The translations under genes and the position numbers were made by a program. From NCBI GenBank assembly GCA_021800645.1, contig JAJYYT010000092.1, positions 1 to 7,804 on the forward strand: DNA of 7,804 bases, given 5' to 3'. Below are positions 1 to 6,086 of this stretch, piece by piece. Under the pieces are notes generated by a model. That model worked only from the letters and a program-made list of their open reading frames with translations. It was not told where the DNA came from and did not search any database. This DNA is from Actinomycetes bacterium (GTDB lineage: Bacteria; Actinomycetota; Acidimicrobiia; Acidimicrobiales; RAAP-2). Numbering within the stretch: the first letter of the stretch is position 1; every line of letters starts with the position of its first letter.

Positions 1-2248
1 GCTCGGTCGCGGCGAGTAGCGCGTCGAGCAGCAGCTGGCGGTCCTCCGAGCGGGGGTCCCAGTCGCCGACGTGGGGTTCGGCGAGAAGGAGGTCGTCCCC
101 GTCGTGGGCGGGGTGGCGCGGGAATGCGTCCTCGTCGAGACCGAGCAGCCCGACCACGCGGTGCGGAACCGACCGCATCGGCACGAGCGTGCAGAACGTG
201 AGGTCACCGGTGCGGAAGCTCGCTCGGGTCGGACGGCCGCGAAGGCGGCCGTCGAGGAGCGCACGTACCTCGGCCAGGTCGAGCAGCGCCCGTGGGGTGT
301 CCGCAGCGACCTGAAGGCGGTCGGCCGCACGCATAGCCGTCCCGACCACGTCGTCGAGGAGGCGGCGGAGCTGCTCGCGCTGCCAGGGCTCCCGAGGCGG
401 GGGCAGAGAGAGGCTCTCGACGGCCTCGGCGATCGCCTTCGCCCAGTCCCCGACGGTGTGGGGGCCCCGCAGCCGGTCGATCGCCGCCTGCAAGCGCTCG
501 ACGAATTCTACGAACCGCCCTGCAAGGTCCACCTCGCTGCTCGGCACGTCGTCGAGGGGGAGGATCCCGGCGACCAGCCGCTGGCCCTCTTCGGTCATCG
601 CGACGCCGAGCAGGAGGCGGTTGAGCCCGGCCTGCCACGTGCCGTCGCCGACCTGGTCGAGACCCCACGGGACACGGTGGGCCTCGTCGAGCCCCCAGCG
701 GATGCCGCACTCCACCACCCAGCGCTCGAGCCTGCCGAGCTCGTCGTCGCCGAAGCCGAAGCGGCGGGCCACGGGCTCGCGGCCTGCCAGGTCGAGCACC
801 TCGGAGGCCGTGACGCGCCCCGCAGCCAGCTCGAGAAGCTGCGCGGCGAGCGCGAGGACGGGGTTGGTCTGGCGCAACGACCGGTCGGCGAGCCGGACGC
901 GGAGCTGCGGGGGGCCAGGCTCCCGTTGCCGCGGCTCACCCTGTCGGTCGTCGGCGTCCCGCAGATCTCCCGAGCCGAACACCGCGCGGACGAGAGGAGC
1001 GAACGATTCGATGTCGGGGCACATGACGAGGACGTCGCTGGGCTCCAGCGAGGGGTCGTCGGCCAGCAGGTGGAGGATCGCGTCCCGCATCACCTCCACT
1101 TGGCGGAGCTGGCCGTGGCAGGCGTGCACCCTGAGGCTGTCGTCGGCGGGATCGAGCGCTGGGCGCGGGTCGCCTTCGTGGTTCCTCCGCGCCTCGCCAG
1201 GCGCCCGGTTCGCGCGGACATCGGCTTGGAGTAGACGCAGAAGGCAGCGGCCGTCGGGAGGCGGCTCGGGCATCGGGAGGTGCTCGCCGCCTTCGACGCC
1301 TCGCGAGCGGAGGACGAGCTGCATCTCCCTGGCGTCTCGGCCCCACGAGCGGAGCAGCGGGTTGGCCGCGATGACGACCGTCGAGTCATCGCTGCGCTTG
1401 GACGAAGGTCGCGCCCGGGCACGCGCTGCGGCAGCCTCGATGGCCTCCCAGAGCACTCCAGAGGGGTGAAGCAAGAAGAGGTGCACGTCCCGGTTCCGTC
1501 CGATGGCCTCGAGCACCCGCAGATGGCTGGCGGGAAGCCTGGTCAGGCCGAACAGCGACAGCCGGGGGGGCAAGTCGAGCAGATGCGGCTCGGCCTCCAG
1601 CCTCGTCACGGCCGTCGCGAGACGCTCTGCGGGGCTGGGGATGCCGATCCGGCGCCGAAGCCGGCGCCAGAGCCGAGCCTGCCAGTGGTCATCCCGGCCC
1701 CCACCTGGCCCGTTCGAGCTCGTCACGCTTCTGGTGCTCCTCGAGCGCTCCAATCCTTCGGCCCAGCGCTGGACCATGTCGGGGCGGTGGACGGCGTAGC
1801 GGTCGTACAGGTCGGCCAGGTGGCGAACCACCGCGAACCGCCGGATCGTGACGGTCCCCTCGGGGTGCTCTGGGGAGCCGGCCTTCAGGTGCGCCACGAG
1901 CGGCTCCAGCCACGGGGCTGTCAGGCTGTCGTCGACCAATTCGAGGAGCGGCCACACCGAGCGGTCCGGAGGCCACGGGTCGAGCTCGGGGTCGAACCCG
2001 CAGGCGATCGCGGTGGCCTGTTCGACCATCGAGCCGGGGAAGGGGAACGCGACGTTCGCGCACACCCCCCCGCCGGCACCCGTGGCGCCCAGCCTGTGGG
2101 ACAGGCGCTGCGCCACCCAGCGCTCCACTCCGCGGGTCGGCACCGCGACGATCTCTTCGGTCATCGGATCAGCCGGCGCGCACGCGAGGAGGTCCGCCAG
2201 GGCCTCCACCAGGCGGTCGGCGCGCTCGGCGCGGTGGACGACGATCAC
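1..2248 (-). CDS. recC: RecC, exodeoxyribonuclease V gamma subunit (3' end outside window)
   Basis: RecC recognises Chi within RecBCD, the helicase-nuclease that processes double-strand breaks for recombination. The frame stays open for 749 codons to the window edge. Family landmarks run in order: HRAERAD (residues 5-11), VPTRGVERW (36-44), GVCANVAFPFP (61-71), a region with WQARLWRRLRRRIG, then LSLFGLTRLP followed by HLFLLHPS. Later come NPLLRSWGRDAREMQ, LRVHACHGQLRQVEVMRD, TFCTLVPMRSVPHRVVGLLG (about 685-704) and RSEDRQLLLDALL (from about 733). Family members are about 1,100 residues, so roughly the last third is missing here only because of the window limit. The start is GTG at 2248: an in-frame TAG lies four codons upstream (2258-2260), which excludes a longer protein. 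No Shine-Dalgarno sequence is visible. No frameshift or internal stop was found. recB and recD would be expected downstream, beyond the left edge. The protein family is clear; the absence of decay contrasts with the pseudogenes further right. Confidence 0.95.
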   Translation of the reverse strand, partial: MIVVHRAERADRLVEALADLLACAPADPMTEEIVAVPTRGVERWVAQRLSHRLGATGAGGGVCANVAFPFPGSMVEQATAIACGFDPELDPWPPDRSVWPLLELVDDSLTAPWLEPLVAHLKAGSPEHPEGTVTIRRFAVVRHLADLYDRYAVHRPDMVQRWAEGLERSRSTRSVTSSNGPGGGRDDHWQARLWRRLRRRIGIPSPAERLATAVTRLEAEPHLLDLPPRLSLFGLTRLPASHLRVLEAIGRNRDVHLFLLHPSGVLWEAIEAAAARARARPSSKRSDDSTVVIAANPLLRSWGRDAREMQLVLRSRGVEGGEHLPMPEPPPDGRCLLRLLQADVRANRAPGEARRNHEGDPRPALDPADDSLRVHACHGQLRQVEVMRDAILHLLADDPSLEPSDVLVMCPDIESFAPLVRAVFGSGDLRDADDRQGEPRQREPGPPQLRVRLADRSLRQTNPVLALAAQLLELAAGRVTASEVLDLAGREPVARRFGFGDDELGRLERWVVECGIRWGLDEAHRVPWGLDQVGDGTWQAGLNRLLLGVAMTEEGQRLVAGILPLDDVPSSEVDLAGRFVEFVERLQAAIDRLRGPHTVGDWAKAIAEAVESLSLPPPREPWQREQLRRLLDDVVGTAMRAADRLQVAADTPRALLDLAEVRALLDGRLRGRPTRASFRTGDLTFCTLVPMRSVPHRVVGLLGLDEDAFPRHPAHDGDDLLLAEPHVGDWDPRSEDRQLLLDALLAATE

Positions 2249-2521
2249 GCTGCGAGGCTACAAAACGGCCGCGACAGCGCCCTGAGTCGCTCTCGGGTGT
2301 CACGAGGTCCGTCTTCTCGCTTCTCGGCTCCGCGCTTCAGTGGCGCGGCCGACGTCGTCAGCGTCGCTGCAGGCGGCGCTGCCGCGTCAGGAGCGAGGCG
2401 GTCGGCTCACCAGGCGTCTAGCGGACGAGACCCCCCCTGTGGCGGTGCGGTTGGCCGAGGACCGCGGGTGCCTGCACGACCCGCGTTCATGTTGTTCAGG
2501 TGTACACTAGAATATCTGGAC
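2249..2521. promoter_or_regulatory. Divergent intergenic region between recC and the winged-helix regulator
   Basis: 273 bases with no gene that I can support. It separates the 5' ends of recC (minus) and the regulator (plus), so it must hold both promoters. On the regulator side a good -10 and a perfect 8-bp palindrome are visible and listed separately. On the recC side no convincing -35/-10 pair stands out. The middle (about 2330-2400) is very GC-rich with short self-complementary pieces such as CAGCG-T-CGCTG, which are expected by chance at this composition. Confidence 0.6.
2500..2513 (+). promoter_or_regulatory. Regulator promoter: -10 TAGAAT with GTGTACAC palindrome, probably leaderless
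   Basis: TAGAAT at 2508-2513 matches the sigma-70 -10 consensus at five of six positions and ends eight bases before the ATG at 2522. Transcription would therefore begin at or beside the start codon, giving a leaderless mRNA, which is common in actinobacteria. No Shine-Dalgarno sequence precedes the ATG, in agreement with this. Directly upstream, 2500-2507 is the perfect palindrome GTGTACAC, placed in the -10/-35 spacer where a repressor could act. The -35 is weak (GTTCAT at 2485-2490, 17-base spacer). The promoter reading is inference from sequence. Confidence 0.45.
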
Positions 2522-3217
2522 ATGAGGGGCACGGCGACGGCGTCAGCAGAAATCGACCTACAAAAGTATGCTCGCGCGCTCGGCGACCCAACCCGTCACC
2601 GGCTGTTCCGCTACATCGCCGAGGCTGGGGGTCCGGTCGGGGTCGCCGAGCTGACTGACCTGGTCCGACTCAACCACAATGCGGTCCGCCAGCACCTGGC
2701 CGTGCTGAAGGAAGCCGGGCTCGTGCTCGAGGAGGTCGAACAGCGCTCGAGGCCGGGGCGACCCCGCCTGCTCTACCGGCTGGCGCCCGAGGTGGCCGGG
2801 CGGTGGGGGACCCCTGGCGCGTATGCCTGGCTGGCAAGCCTGCTCACCGACGCGGTGCGTCGGCATCTCGAGCCTCGCCAGGTCGGCCGCCAAGAGGGTC
2901 ACCGGCGCGCGGCGGAGCTGGCTGGTGGCGGTGAGCCTGTCGGCCTCCTGGAGATCGAGATGGAGCGGAGAGGCTTCAGGCCAGCGCGGGTGGAGCGGGG
3001 TCGGAAGGTCGAGTTCGTACTGGGACGTTGCCCCTTCGCGGATGTGGCGGGGTCCGACCCCGGCACGGTGTGCCAACTGCATCTCGGCCTGGTCGAGGGG
3101 CTGGCGGAGGGTCTGGGTGGGTTCGATGTCGAGAGGTTGGTCCCGAAGGACCCGCGCCGAGCAGGGTGTCGTCTCACCCTCCGCCGACAAGGCACGCTGG
3201 CAGGTTCCCGTTCTTGA
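2522..3217 (+). CDS. Winged-helix transcriptional regulator with SufR-like C-terminal cysteines
   Basis: A 231-residue DNA-binding regulator of the ArsR/SufR-like (COG2345-type) group. Residues 14-90 form the winged helix: YARALGDPTRHRLFRYI, then a recognition region around NHNAVRQHLAVLKEAGL (51-67) and a wing containing RPGRPRLLYRL (78-87). Residues 95-160 look helical and may dimerise. The C-terminal part has Cys170 (in GRCPF), Cys184 and His187 (in VCQLH) and Cys216, a C-x13-C-x2-H ... C arrangement. SufR of cyanobacteria and mycobacteria uses similarly spaced cysteines to bind an Fe-S cluster, so redox, iron or sulfide sensing is plausible but unproven. ATG 2522 is preferred over the in-frame ATG 2489 because the -10 element lies between them. 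The four-cysteine protein gene follows 142 bases downstream on the same strand and sqr lies beyond it, convergent. The family is confident; the ligand is inferred. Confidence 0.85.
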   Translation: MRGTATASAEIDLQKYARALGDPTRHRLFRYIAEAGGPVGVAELTDLVRLNHNAVRQHLAVLKEAGLVLEEVEQRSRPGRPRLLYRLAPEVAGRWGTPGAYAWLASLLTDAVRRHLEPRQVGRQEGHRRAAELAGGGEPVGLLEIEMERRGFRPARVERGRKVEFVLGRCPFADVAGSDPGTVCQLHLGLVEGLAEGLGGFDVERLVPKDPRRAGCRLTLRRQGTLAGSRS

Positions 3218-3302
3218 CCTTGTCCCGACTTCCGAGGAGTTGCGAAGTCATCGATCCCGCGTCAACGGGCTGGACCGGCCATGCGCAGCAGCACTGCTCC
3301 AC

Positions 3303-3344
3303 CGAAGTCTGGCACCGCCGAGCTCGTCGCAGTCTGGCACTGCC
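3303..3344 (+). repeat. Two direct repeats with 25-bp period before the small cysteine-rich gene
   Basis: The 17-mers at 3303-3319 and 3328-3344 agree at 15 of 17 positions and share the exact 10-mer AGTCTGGCAC. The second copy continues into TGGCA-C-TGCCA, a small perfect inverted repeat ending at the Shine-Dalgarno sequence of the next gene. The position in a 142-base gap, upstream of a gene start, suits paired regulator sites. A slippage duplication is the alternative. Confidence 0.5.
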
Positions 3345-3359
3345 AAGGAGAGCTCGCTG

Positions 3360-3542
3360 ATGGAACCTGCTGACGAAGCGCGACGAGGTGGCGGGGACCC
3401 GGCATGCTGGGCGCACCTCGTCTGTCCCGAGTGTGGCGCGATCGAGGCCGAGGGGCACCGCGCAGAGTGTCGCTTCGGGCAGTCGGCCTACTCGGCCGGC
3501 TCGGACGCCGGGTCGGACGCCGGGTCGTCGGCTGAGACCTGA
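3360..3542 (+). CDS. Small four-cysteine (zinc-ribbon-like) protein, function unknown
   Basis: A 60-residue soluble protein with DPACWAHLVCPECGAIEAEG (13-32) and Cys37 in HRAEC. Cys16, Cys22, Cys25 and Cys37 give C-x5-C-x2-C-x11-C, with His33 nearby, the pattern of a single zinc ribbon or knuckle. Small proteins of this DPACW...CPECG type occur in actinobacteria, and I know of no assigned function. The start ATG at 3360 is set by a strong AAGGAG at 3345-3350, nine bases away. The tail (46-60) is low complexity, SAGSDAGSDAGSSAET, coded by a 12-bp tandem repeat. The gene lies behind the cysteine-bearing regulator in the same direction and close to sqr, so a role with metal or reactive sulfur is conceivable, by context only. 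Confidence 0.7.
   Translation: MEPADEARRGGGDPACWAHLVCPECGAIEAEGHRAECRFGQSAYSAGSDAGSDAGSSAET
3501..3524 (+). repeat. 12-bp tandem repeat inside the small gene
   Basis: TCGGACGCCGGG occurs twice in perfect tandem (3501-3512, 3513-3524). It adds one SDAG unit in frame at the C-terminus of the four-cysteine protein. It is one of several short tandem duplications in this window. Confidence 0.85.
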
Positions 3543-3714
3543 GACGTTCTCGGCTCGACGACATCGCGCGTCCTGCGACGCGGCGAGCTCGCTGAGGTCC
3601 GTTCCGGGGTCCGGCACACGAGCGGCGTGGATCGGCCAGTCCGCTCGGAGCCGCGCGTCGATGGCGTCCCCCACGTCCCAGACCATCCCGAGGTCGTCCC
3701 TAGGTCTCAGGTCT
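3535..3714. repeat. 11-bp inverted repeat pair overlapping two convergent gene ends
   Basis: AGACCTGAGAC at 3535-3545 recurs as its exact complement GTCTCAGGTCT at 3704-3714. Each copy contains the TGA stop of the gene beside it: the small cysteine-rich gene on the plus strand (TGA 3540-3542) and the DUF302 pseudogene on the minus strand (TGA 3707-3709). The 158 bases between the copies hold no gene that I can support. It may be coincidence, or a trace of recombination or inversion of the segment between them. Confidence 0.6.
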
Positions 3715-4218
3715 TAGGGGTCGGAGTCGCCTGCGGCGAAGATCCCCGGGGCACTGCGCGCGTGCACGCTCCAAGATGCAGCGGTTCGAAGGTCATCTGC
3801 CCCGAGCCGGCGCGAGCGCGCTCGACGAGGGCGACGACGCCCGAGAGGCCGGTGACCTGCTCGCCGGTGAGCCTGTAGCGGCGTGCGACGACGATCGGAT
3901 CCGCGAAGACGAGCGAAGACGACGGTGTTGCCGTCGGCGTCCGAGCCGACCTCGGCCGATGGCGCCCGGCGGAGGAGCACGCGGGTCGGGAGATCCAGGG
4001 CGAGATCAGGAGCGGCCTGCATCGCCAGGGTGCCGACCGCGGGGCTGCCGACGAGCACCACCTGGGTGCCGGGCATCTCGAGGCTGCGGATCTCGCGCCG
4101 CTGCATGGTCGATCGTGGCGAGGGCTGTGATGCCGCCCGCCACTGGGGCATCGATGAGCCGCGGCGCCGTCTCGGCGACGCCGAGAGGGCTCGGGCGCTG
4201 GACGAGACCGGTTGGCAC
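3707..4218 (-). pseudogene. DUF302 family gene, broken by at least two frameshifts
   Basis: The pieces of a DUF302 domain lie in the right order in different reading frames. From GTG 4218 the first frame reads GVAETAPRLIDAPVAGGITA and then LATIDHAA. Near 4095-4120 it passes to a second frame with MPGTQVVLVGSPAVGTLAMQ, APDLALDLPTRVLL and DADGNTVVFA, the core of the family (compare the usual FGNPKAGTPLMQ...LDLPLK). At 3903-3922 a 10-bp tandem duplication shifts the third piece, ADPIVVARRYRLTGEQVTGL, into another frame that ends at TGA 3707. Removing one duplicate unit restores VVFADPIVVARR exactly. DUF302 is a small alpha/beta domain of unclear function, often near sulfur or metal genes. An in-frame TAG upstream (about 4240-4242) limits the start to the GTG region. 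It lies on the same strand as sqr, 279 bases behind it, so it was probably co-transcribed or from the same locus. Assembly error is an alternative for the first shift but less likely for the duplication. Confidence 0.75.
3903..3922 (+). repeat. 10-bp tandem duplication that frameshifts the DUF302 gene
   Basis: GCGAAGACGA is present twice in perfect tandem (3903-3912, 3913-3922). The length is not a multiple of three. Reading the minus strand with one copy removed joins the two halves of the DUF302 motif without a gap, so the duplication itself is the inactivating change. Confidence 0.9.
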
Positions 4219-4279
4219 CAGTCTTGCCCGTTTGGGGGTCTACGTCTGCATGGGCGGTTCCGGGAAGCTTCGACCACCG

Positions 4280-4313
4280 CAGCTCGAACTGGATGTCACA
4301 GCTCGAACTGGAT
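4280..4313 (+). repeat. 15-bp direct repeat, period 19
   Basis: CAGCTCGAACTGGAT is exact at 4280-4294 and 4299-4313, separated by four bases. It looks like a 19-bp tandem duplication that has drifted slightly. It lies between the sqr end and the DUF302 pseudogene. Confidence 0.85.
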
Positions 4314-4379
4314 CTGGTCGGGGTCGCGGAACGCGCGGTGGCGCAGCGCCTTGTTCGCCGATGCGTCCATGGGCCCTCG
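4280..4379 (-). pseudogene. Possible C-terminal remnant of a glyoxalase (VOC) family gene, with a duplicated end
   Basis: Read on the minus strand from about 4371, a short open frame ends RHRAFRDPDQIQFEL followed by TGA (4300-4302). FRDPDGIQFEL is the typical last beta strand of vicinal-oxygen-chelate (glyoxalase/bleomycin-resistance) proteins. Here the usual Gly is Gln. No earlier part of such a domain is visible upstream, so at most the last 15-20 residues survive. Immediately after the stop the 15-mer CAGCTCGAACTGGAT (plus-strand sense) is repeated: copies at 4280-4294 and 4299-4313, period 19. Short similarity of this kind can arise by chance. Confidence 0.3.
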
Positions 4380-4401
4380 GTGCCCGCCCAGGTCAGGGTC
4401 G

Positions 4402-4433
4402 GCACCTTCAGGGACGAGCGAGCCCGAAGGTGC
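4402..4433 (-). terminator. Strong hairpin downstream of sqr
   Basis: GCACCTTC (4402-4409) pairs perfectly with GAAGGTGC (4426-4433). After a one-base bulge, GGG (4411-4413) pairs with CCC (4423-4425), leaving a nine-base loop. It begins 64 bases beyond the sqr stop on the transcribed strand. No U-tract follows, which is usual for GC-rich actinobacteria, so it could be a terminator or an mRNA 3' stabiliser. Confidence 0.5.
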
Positions 4434-4496
4434 ATCGGACCGCGTGCGGCCGGGTCGCGATCACGAGCCCGCGAGGACGGGCCGGACGGCACCGGT

Positions 4497-5690
4497 TCAA
4501 CCCAGGCCGCGCAGCATGAGGTTCCAGTAGAACGCCGGCAATCCGTAGCGCTTGAGCAGCCACATGTCGAAACGCTCGCGCTGGGTGTCGATGAACGGCA
4601 GGGTCGGATGCGGGGAGAGGCTGTAGTCGAACTCGGCGAGAACCATCTTGCCCCGAGCGGTGGTGAACGGGCACGCCGCGTAGCCGTCGTAGCGGGCCAA
4701 CGGCTCGCGTCCGGAGAGCGCGGCAAGGACGTTCCGAGTGACCACCGGGGCCTGCCGGCGGACCGCGGCGCCGGTCTTGGAGGTGGGAGCGTCGCAGACG
4801 TCGCCCAGGGCGAAGACCTCGGGATAGCTGACATGTTGCAAGGTGTGGGGGTCGACGGGTACCCAGCCGTACTCACCGGCCGACCCCAGGGGACTCCCCC
4901 GCACGAACCCCGGGGCGCGCTGGGGCGGGGCAGCCCAGAGCAGGTCGTAGTCGAGGCTCGTGCGCACCTTGCCCGTCGGACCGGCCGTCTCGAAGCTGGC
5001 GGTGCGGCGGTCCGGGTCGACCTCGACGAGCTCGGACGAGAAGCGGGTTGCGATCCCGTAGCGCTCGACCACATCCTCGAGCACCCGTGCGAACTCCGGC
5101 ACGCCGAAGATCCCCCCTGCCCCCGTCGCGTAGGTCACCTCCGCGTCGTCGAGGACCCCCCGTCGCTGCCAGTGGTCGCAGGCCATGTAGGCGGCTTTCT
5201 GGGGAGCGCCAGGGCACTTGATCGGCGAACCCGGCGCGCAGAACAACGCCCGGCCACCCCGGAAGCGGCGAACGAGCTCGGCCGTCTTCGGCGCGTGCGC
5301 AGCCGTGTAGTTGGTCGTGGCAGCCGGGCCGGCCATCGCCTCGGCGAGCCCAGGCACGAGCTCGAAGGCAAGTTCCAAGCCGGGGCAGCACACGAGGACG
5401 TCGTAGCGGATCCGCGCCCCGCCCGCGGTGACGACCGTTCGCCGGTCCGGATCGAGGTCCGTCGCCGCGTCGCGTACCCAGGCGACGCCCCGGGGTACCA
5501 GGCCGGCCTGGCGTCGCCGGCTGGTCTCGATCGGCACCACACCCGCGCCGACGAGCGTCCACAGCGGCTGGTAGTAGTGCCAGGTGGCAGGGTCGACGAG
5601 GGCGATGTCGTCCTCTCCGGCACGGTTCAGCCGTGCCGCGACGCTGATGCCGGCGCTACCGCCGCCGACGATGACGACCCGGTGGTGCAT
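4497..5690 (-). CDS. sqr: Sulfide:quinone oxidoreductase, type II (human SQOR-like)
   Basis: This flavoprotein oxidises sulfide to sulfane sulfur and passes the electrons to the membrane quinone pool. It has 397 residues. The N-terminal FAD-binding loop is VVIVGGGSAG (5-14). The redox-active cysteine of the type II family is Cys159 in IKCPGAPQKAAYMACDHW, and the second is Cys340 in YDGYAACPFTTARGK, as in human SQOR (KCAGAPQK, YTSCPLVT). The second FAD motif and quinone region are EVFALGDVCDAPTSKTGAAV (291-310). The C-terminus, with FDMWLLKRYGLPAFYWN and LMLRG, matches the SQOR tail that attaches to the membrane surface. The frame is intact and no key residue is missing. ATG 5690 follows GGGAGG (5697-5702) at six bases. 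No persulfide dioxygenase or rhodanese lies in the window, so the fate of the sulfane sulfur is not shown. Neighbours are the cysteine-bearing regulator and a broken DUF302 gene. The assignment is firm. Confidence 0.95.
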   Translation of the reverse strand: MHHRVVIVGGGSAGISVAARLNRAGEDDIALVDPATWHYYQPLWTLVGAGVVPIETSRRRQAGLVPRGVAWVRDAATDLDPDRRTVVTAGGARIRYDVLVCCPGLELAFELVPGLAEAMAGPAATTNYTAAHAPKTAELVRRFRGGRALFCAPGSPIKCPGAPQKAAYMACDHWQRRGVLDDAEVTYATGAGGIFGVPEFARVLEDVVERYGIATRFSSELVEVDPDRRTASFETAGPTGKVRTSLDYDLLWAAPPQRAPGFVRGSPLGSAGEYGWVPVDPHTLQHVSYPEVFALGDVCDAPTSKTGAAVRRQAPVVTRNVLAALSGREPLARYDGYAACPFTTARGKMVLAEFDYSLSPHPTLPFIDTQRERFDMWLLKRYGLPAFYWNLMLRGLG

Positions 5691-5715
5691 CCCGGTCCTC
5701 CCGTAGAATCATGAC

Positions 5716-5756
5716 TGACAAGGTCAACATTAGGCGATGCACTGGACGTGAGTCAA
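5716..5756 (-). promoter_or_regulatory. sqr promoter with palindromic operator candidate
   Basis: On the minus strand TTGACT (5756-5751), an 18-base spacer and TAATGT (5732-5727) form a plausible sigma-70 promoter. Transcription would start near 5720 and leave a leader of about 30 bases with the GGGAGG ribosome site. At the expected start lies TGAC-CTT-GTCA (5726-5716), a perfect four-base inverted repeat with three-base spacer, partly within the longer near-palindrome ATG...CAT (5730-5711). A repressor bound there would block sqr. Which regulator binds it is not known; the nearby winged-helix protein is the natural candidate. Confidence 0.4.
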
Positions 5757-5943
5757 CTCGCGCAGCGTGCATGCACGGCCTGGCAGCGGCGACGGGGAGG
5801 AGAGCACCCGCACGGCTCCAGCGGGCCGCCTGCGTCTCGACCTGGAGAGGCGGGCTCCGAAGCGGGAAGCTCGTGCGGGGTCGGTCCGAGCTCGGTCGCT
5901 GGCGGTTCGAGAGCGTTCGGCACGCGCTCGATGTCGGGATCGC

Positions 5944-5986
5944 GCGCCTCTCGCGCCTCTCGCGCCTCTCGCGCCTCTCGCGCCTC
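5944..5986 (+). repeat. 9-bp tandem repeat, four copies plus a partial
   Basis: GCGCCTCTC is repeated perfectly at 5944-5952, 5953-5961, 5962-5970 and 5971-5979, followed by GCGCCTC (5980-5986). Because the unit is three codons long, one minus-strand frame reads a run of REA tripeptides. No gene that I can support includes it. Confidence 0.9.
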
Positions 5987-6056
5987 CTGCTCCTCTGGGG
6001 ACGTGAGCCGAGGAGCAGGCTCGCACGGGCAGAAGCAGCAGGCACGGTGCCTGGGC

Positions 6057-6086
6057 GCACGAGGTTCTCGGGCACGAGGTCCTCGG
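6057..6086 (+). repeat. 15-bp tandem repeat with one mismatch
   Basis: GCACGAGGTTCTCGG (6057-6071) is followed directly by GCACGAGGTCCTCGG (6072-6086). A more diverged third copy, GCATCGTGTCCTCGG, lies at 6100-6114. The divergence suggests an older duplication than the perfect repeats elsewhere in the window. Confidence 0.8.

Noticed and set aside
71..2520. Long plus-strand open frames antisense to recC
   Set aside because: They are by-products of high GC. The minus strand encodes clear RecC motifs throughout, and the plus-strand translations are low-complexity Arg/Ala/Gly/Pro text.
2489..2521. Upstream ATG 2489 as the regulator start
   Set aside because: It would place the -10 element inside the gene, has no ribosome site, and adds MLFRCTLEYLD, which does not resemble the family N-terminus.
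3543..3557. Terminator between the convergent genes (GAGA-CGT-TCTC)
   Set aside because: The stem has only four pairs, with a wobble extension and no U-tract. It is expected by chance at this composition.
3174..3686. Minus-strand open frame starting MVWDVGDAIDARLRADWPIH
   Set aside because: Its first 45 residues look mildly protein-like, but most of it is antisense to the four-cysteine gene and the end of the regulator. I recognise no family.
4212..5714. Plus-strand 500-residue open frame antisense to sqr
   Set aside because: sqr is unmistakable on the other strand. This frame has no recognisable motif.
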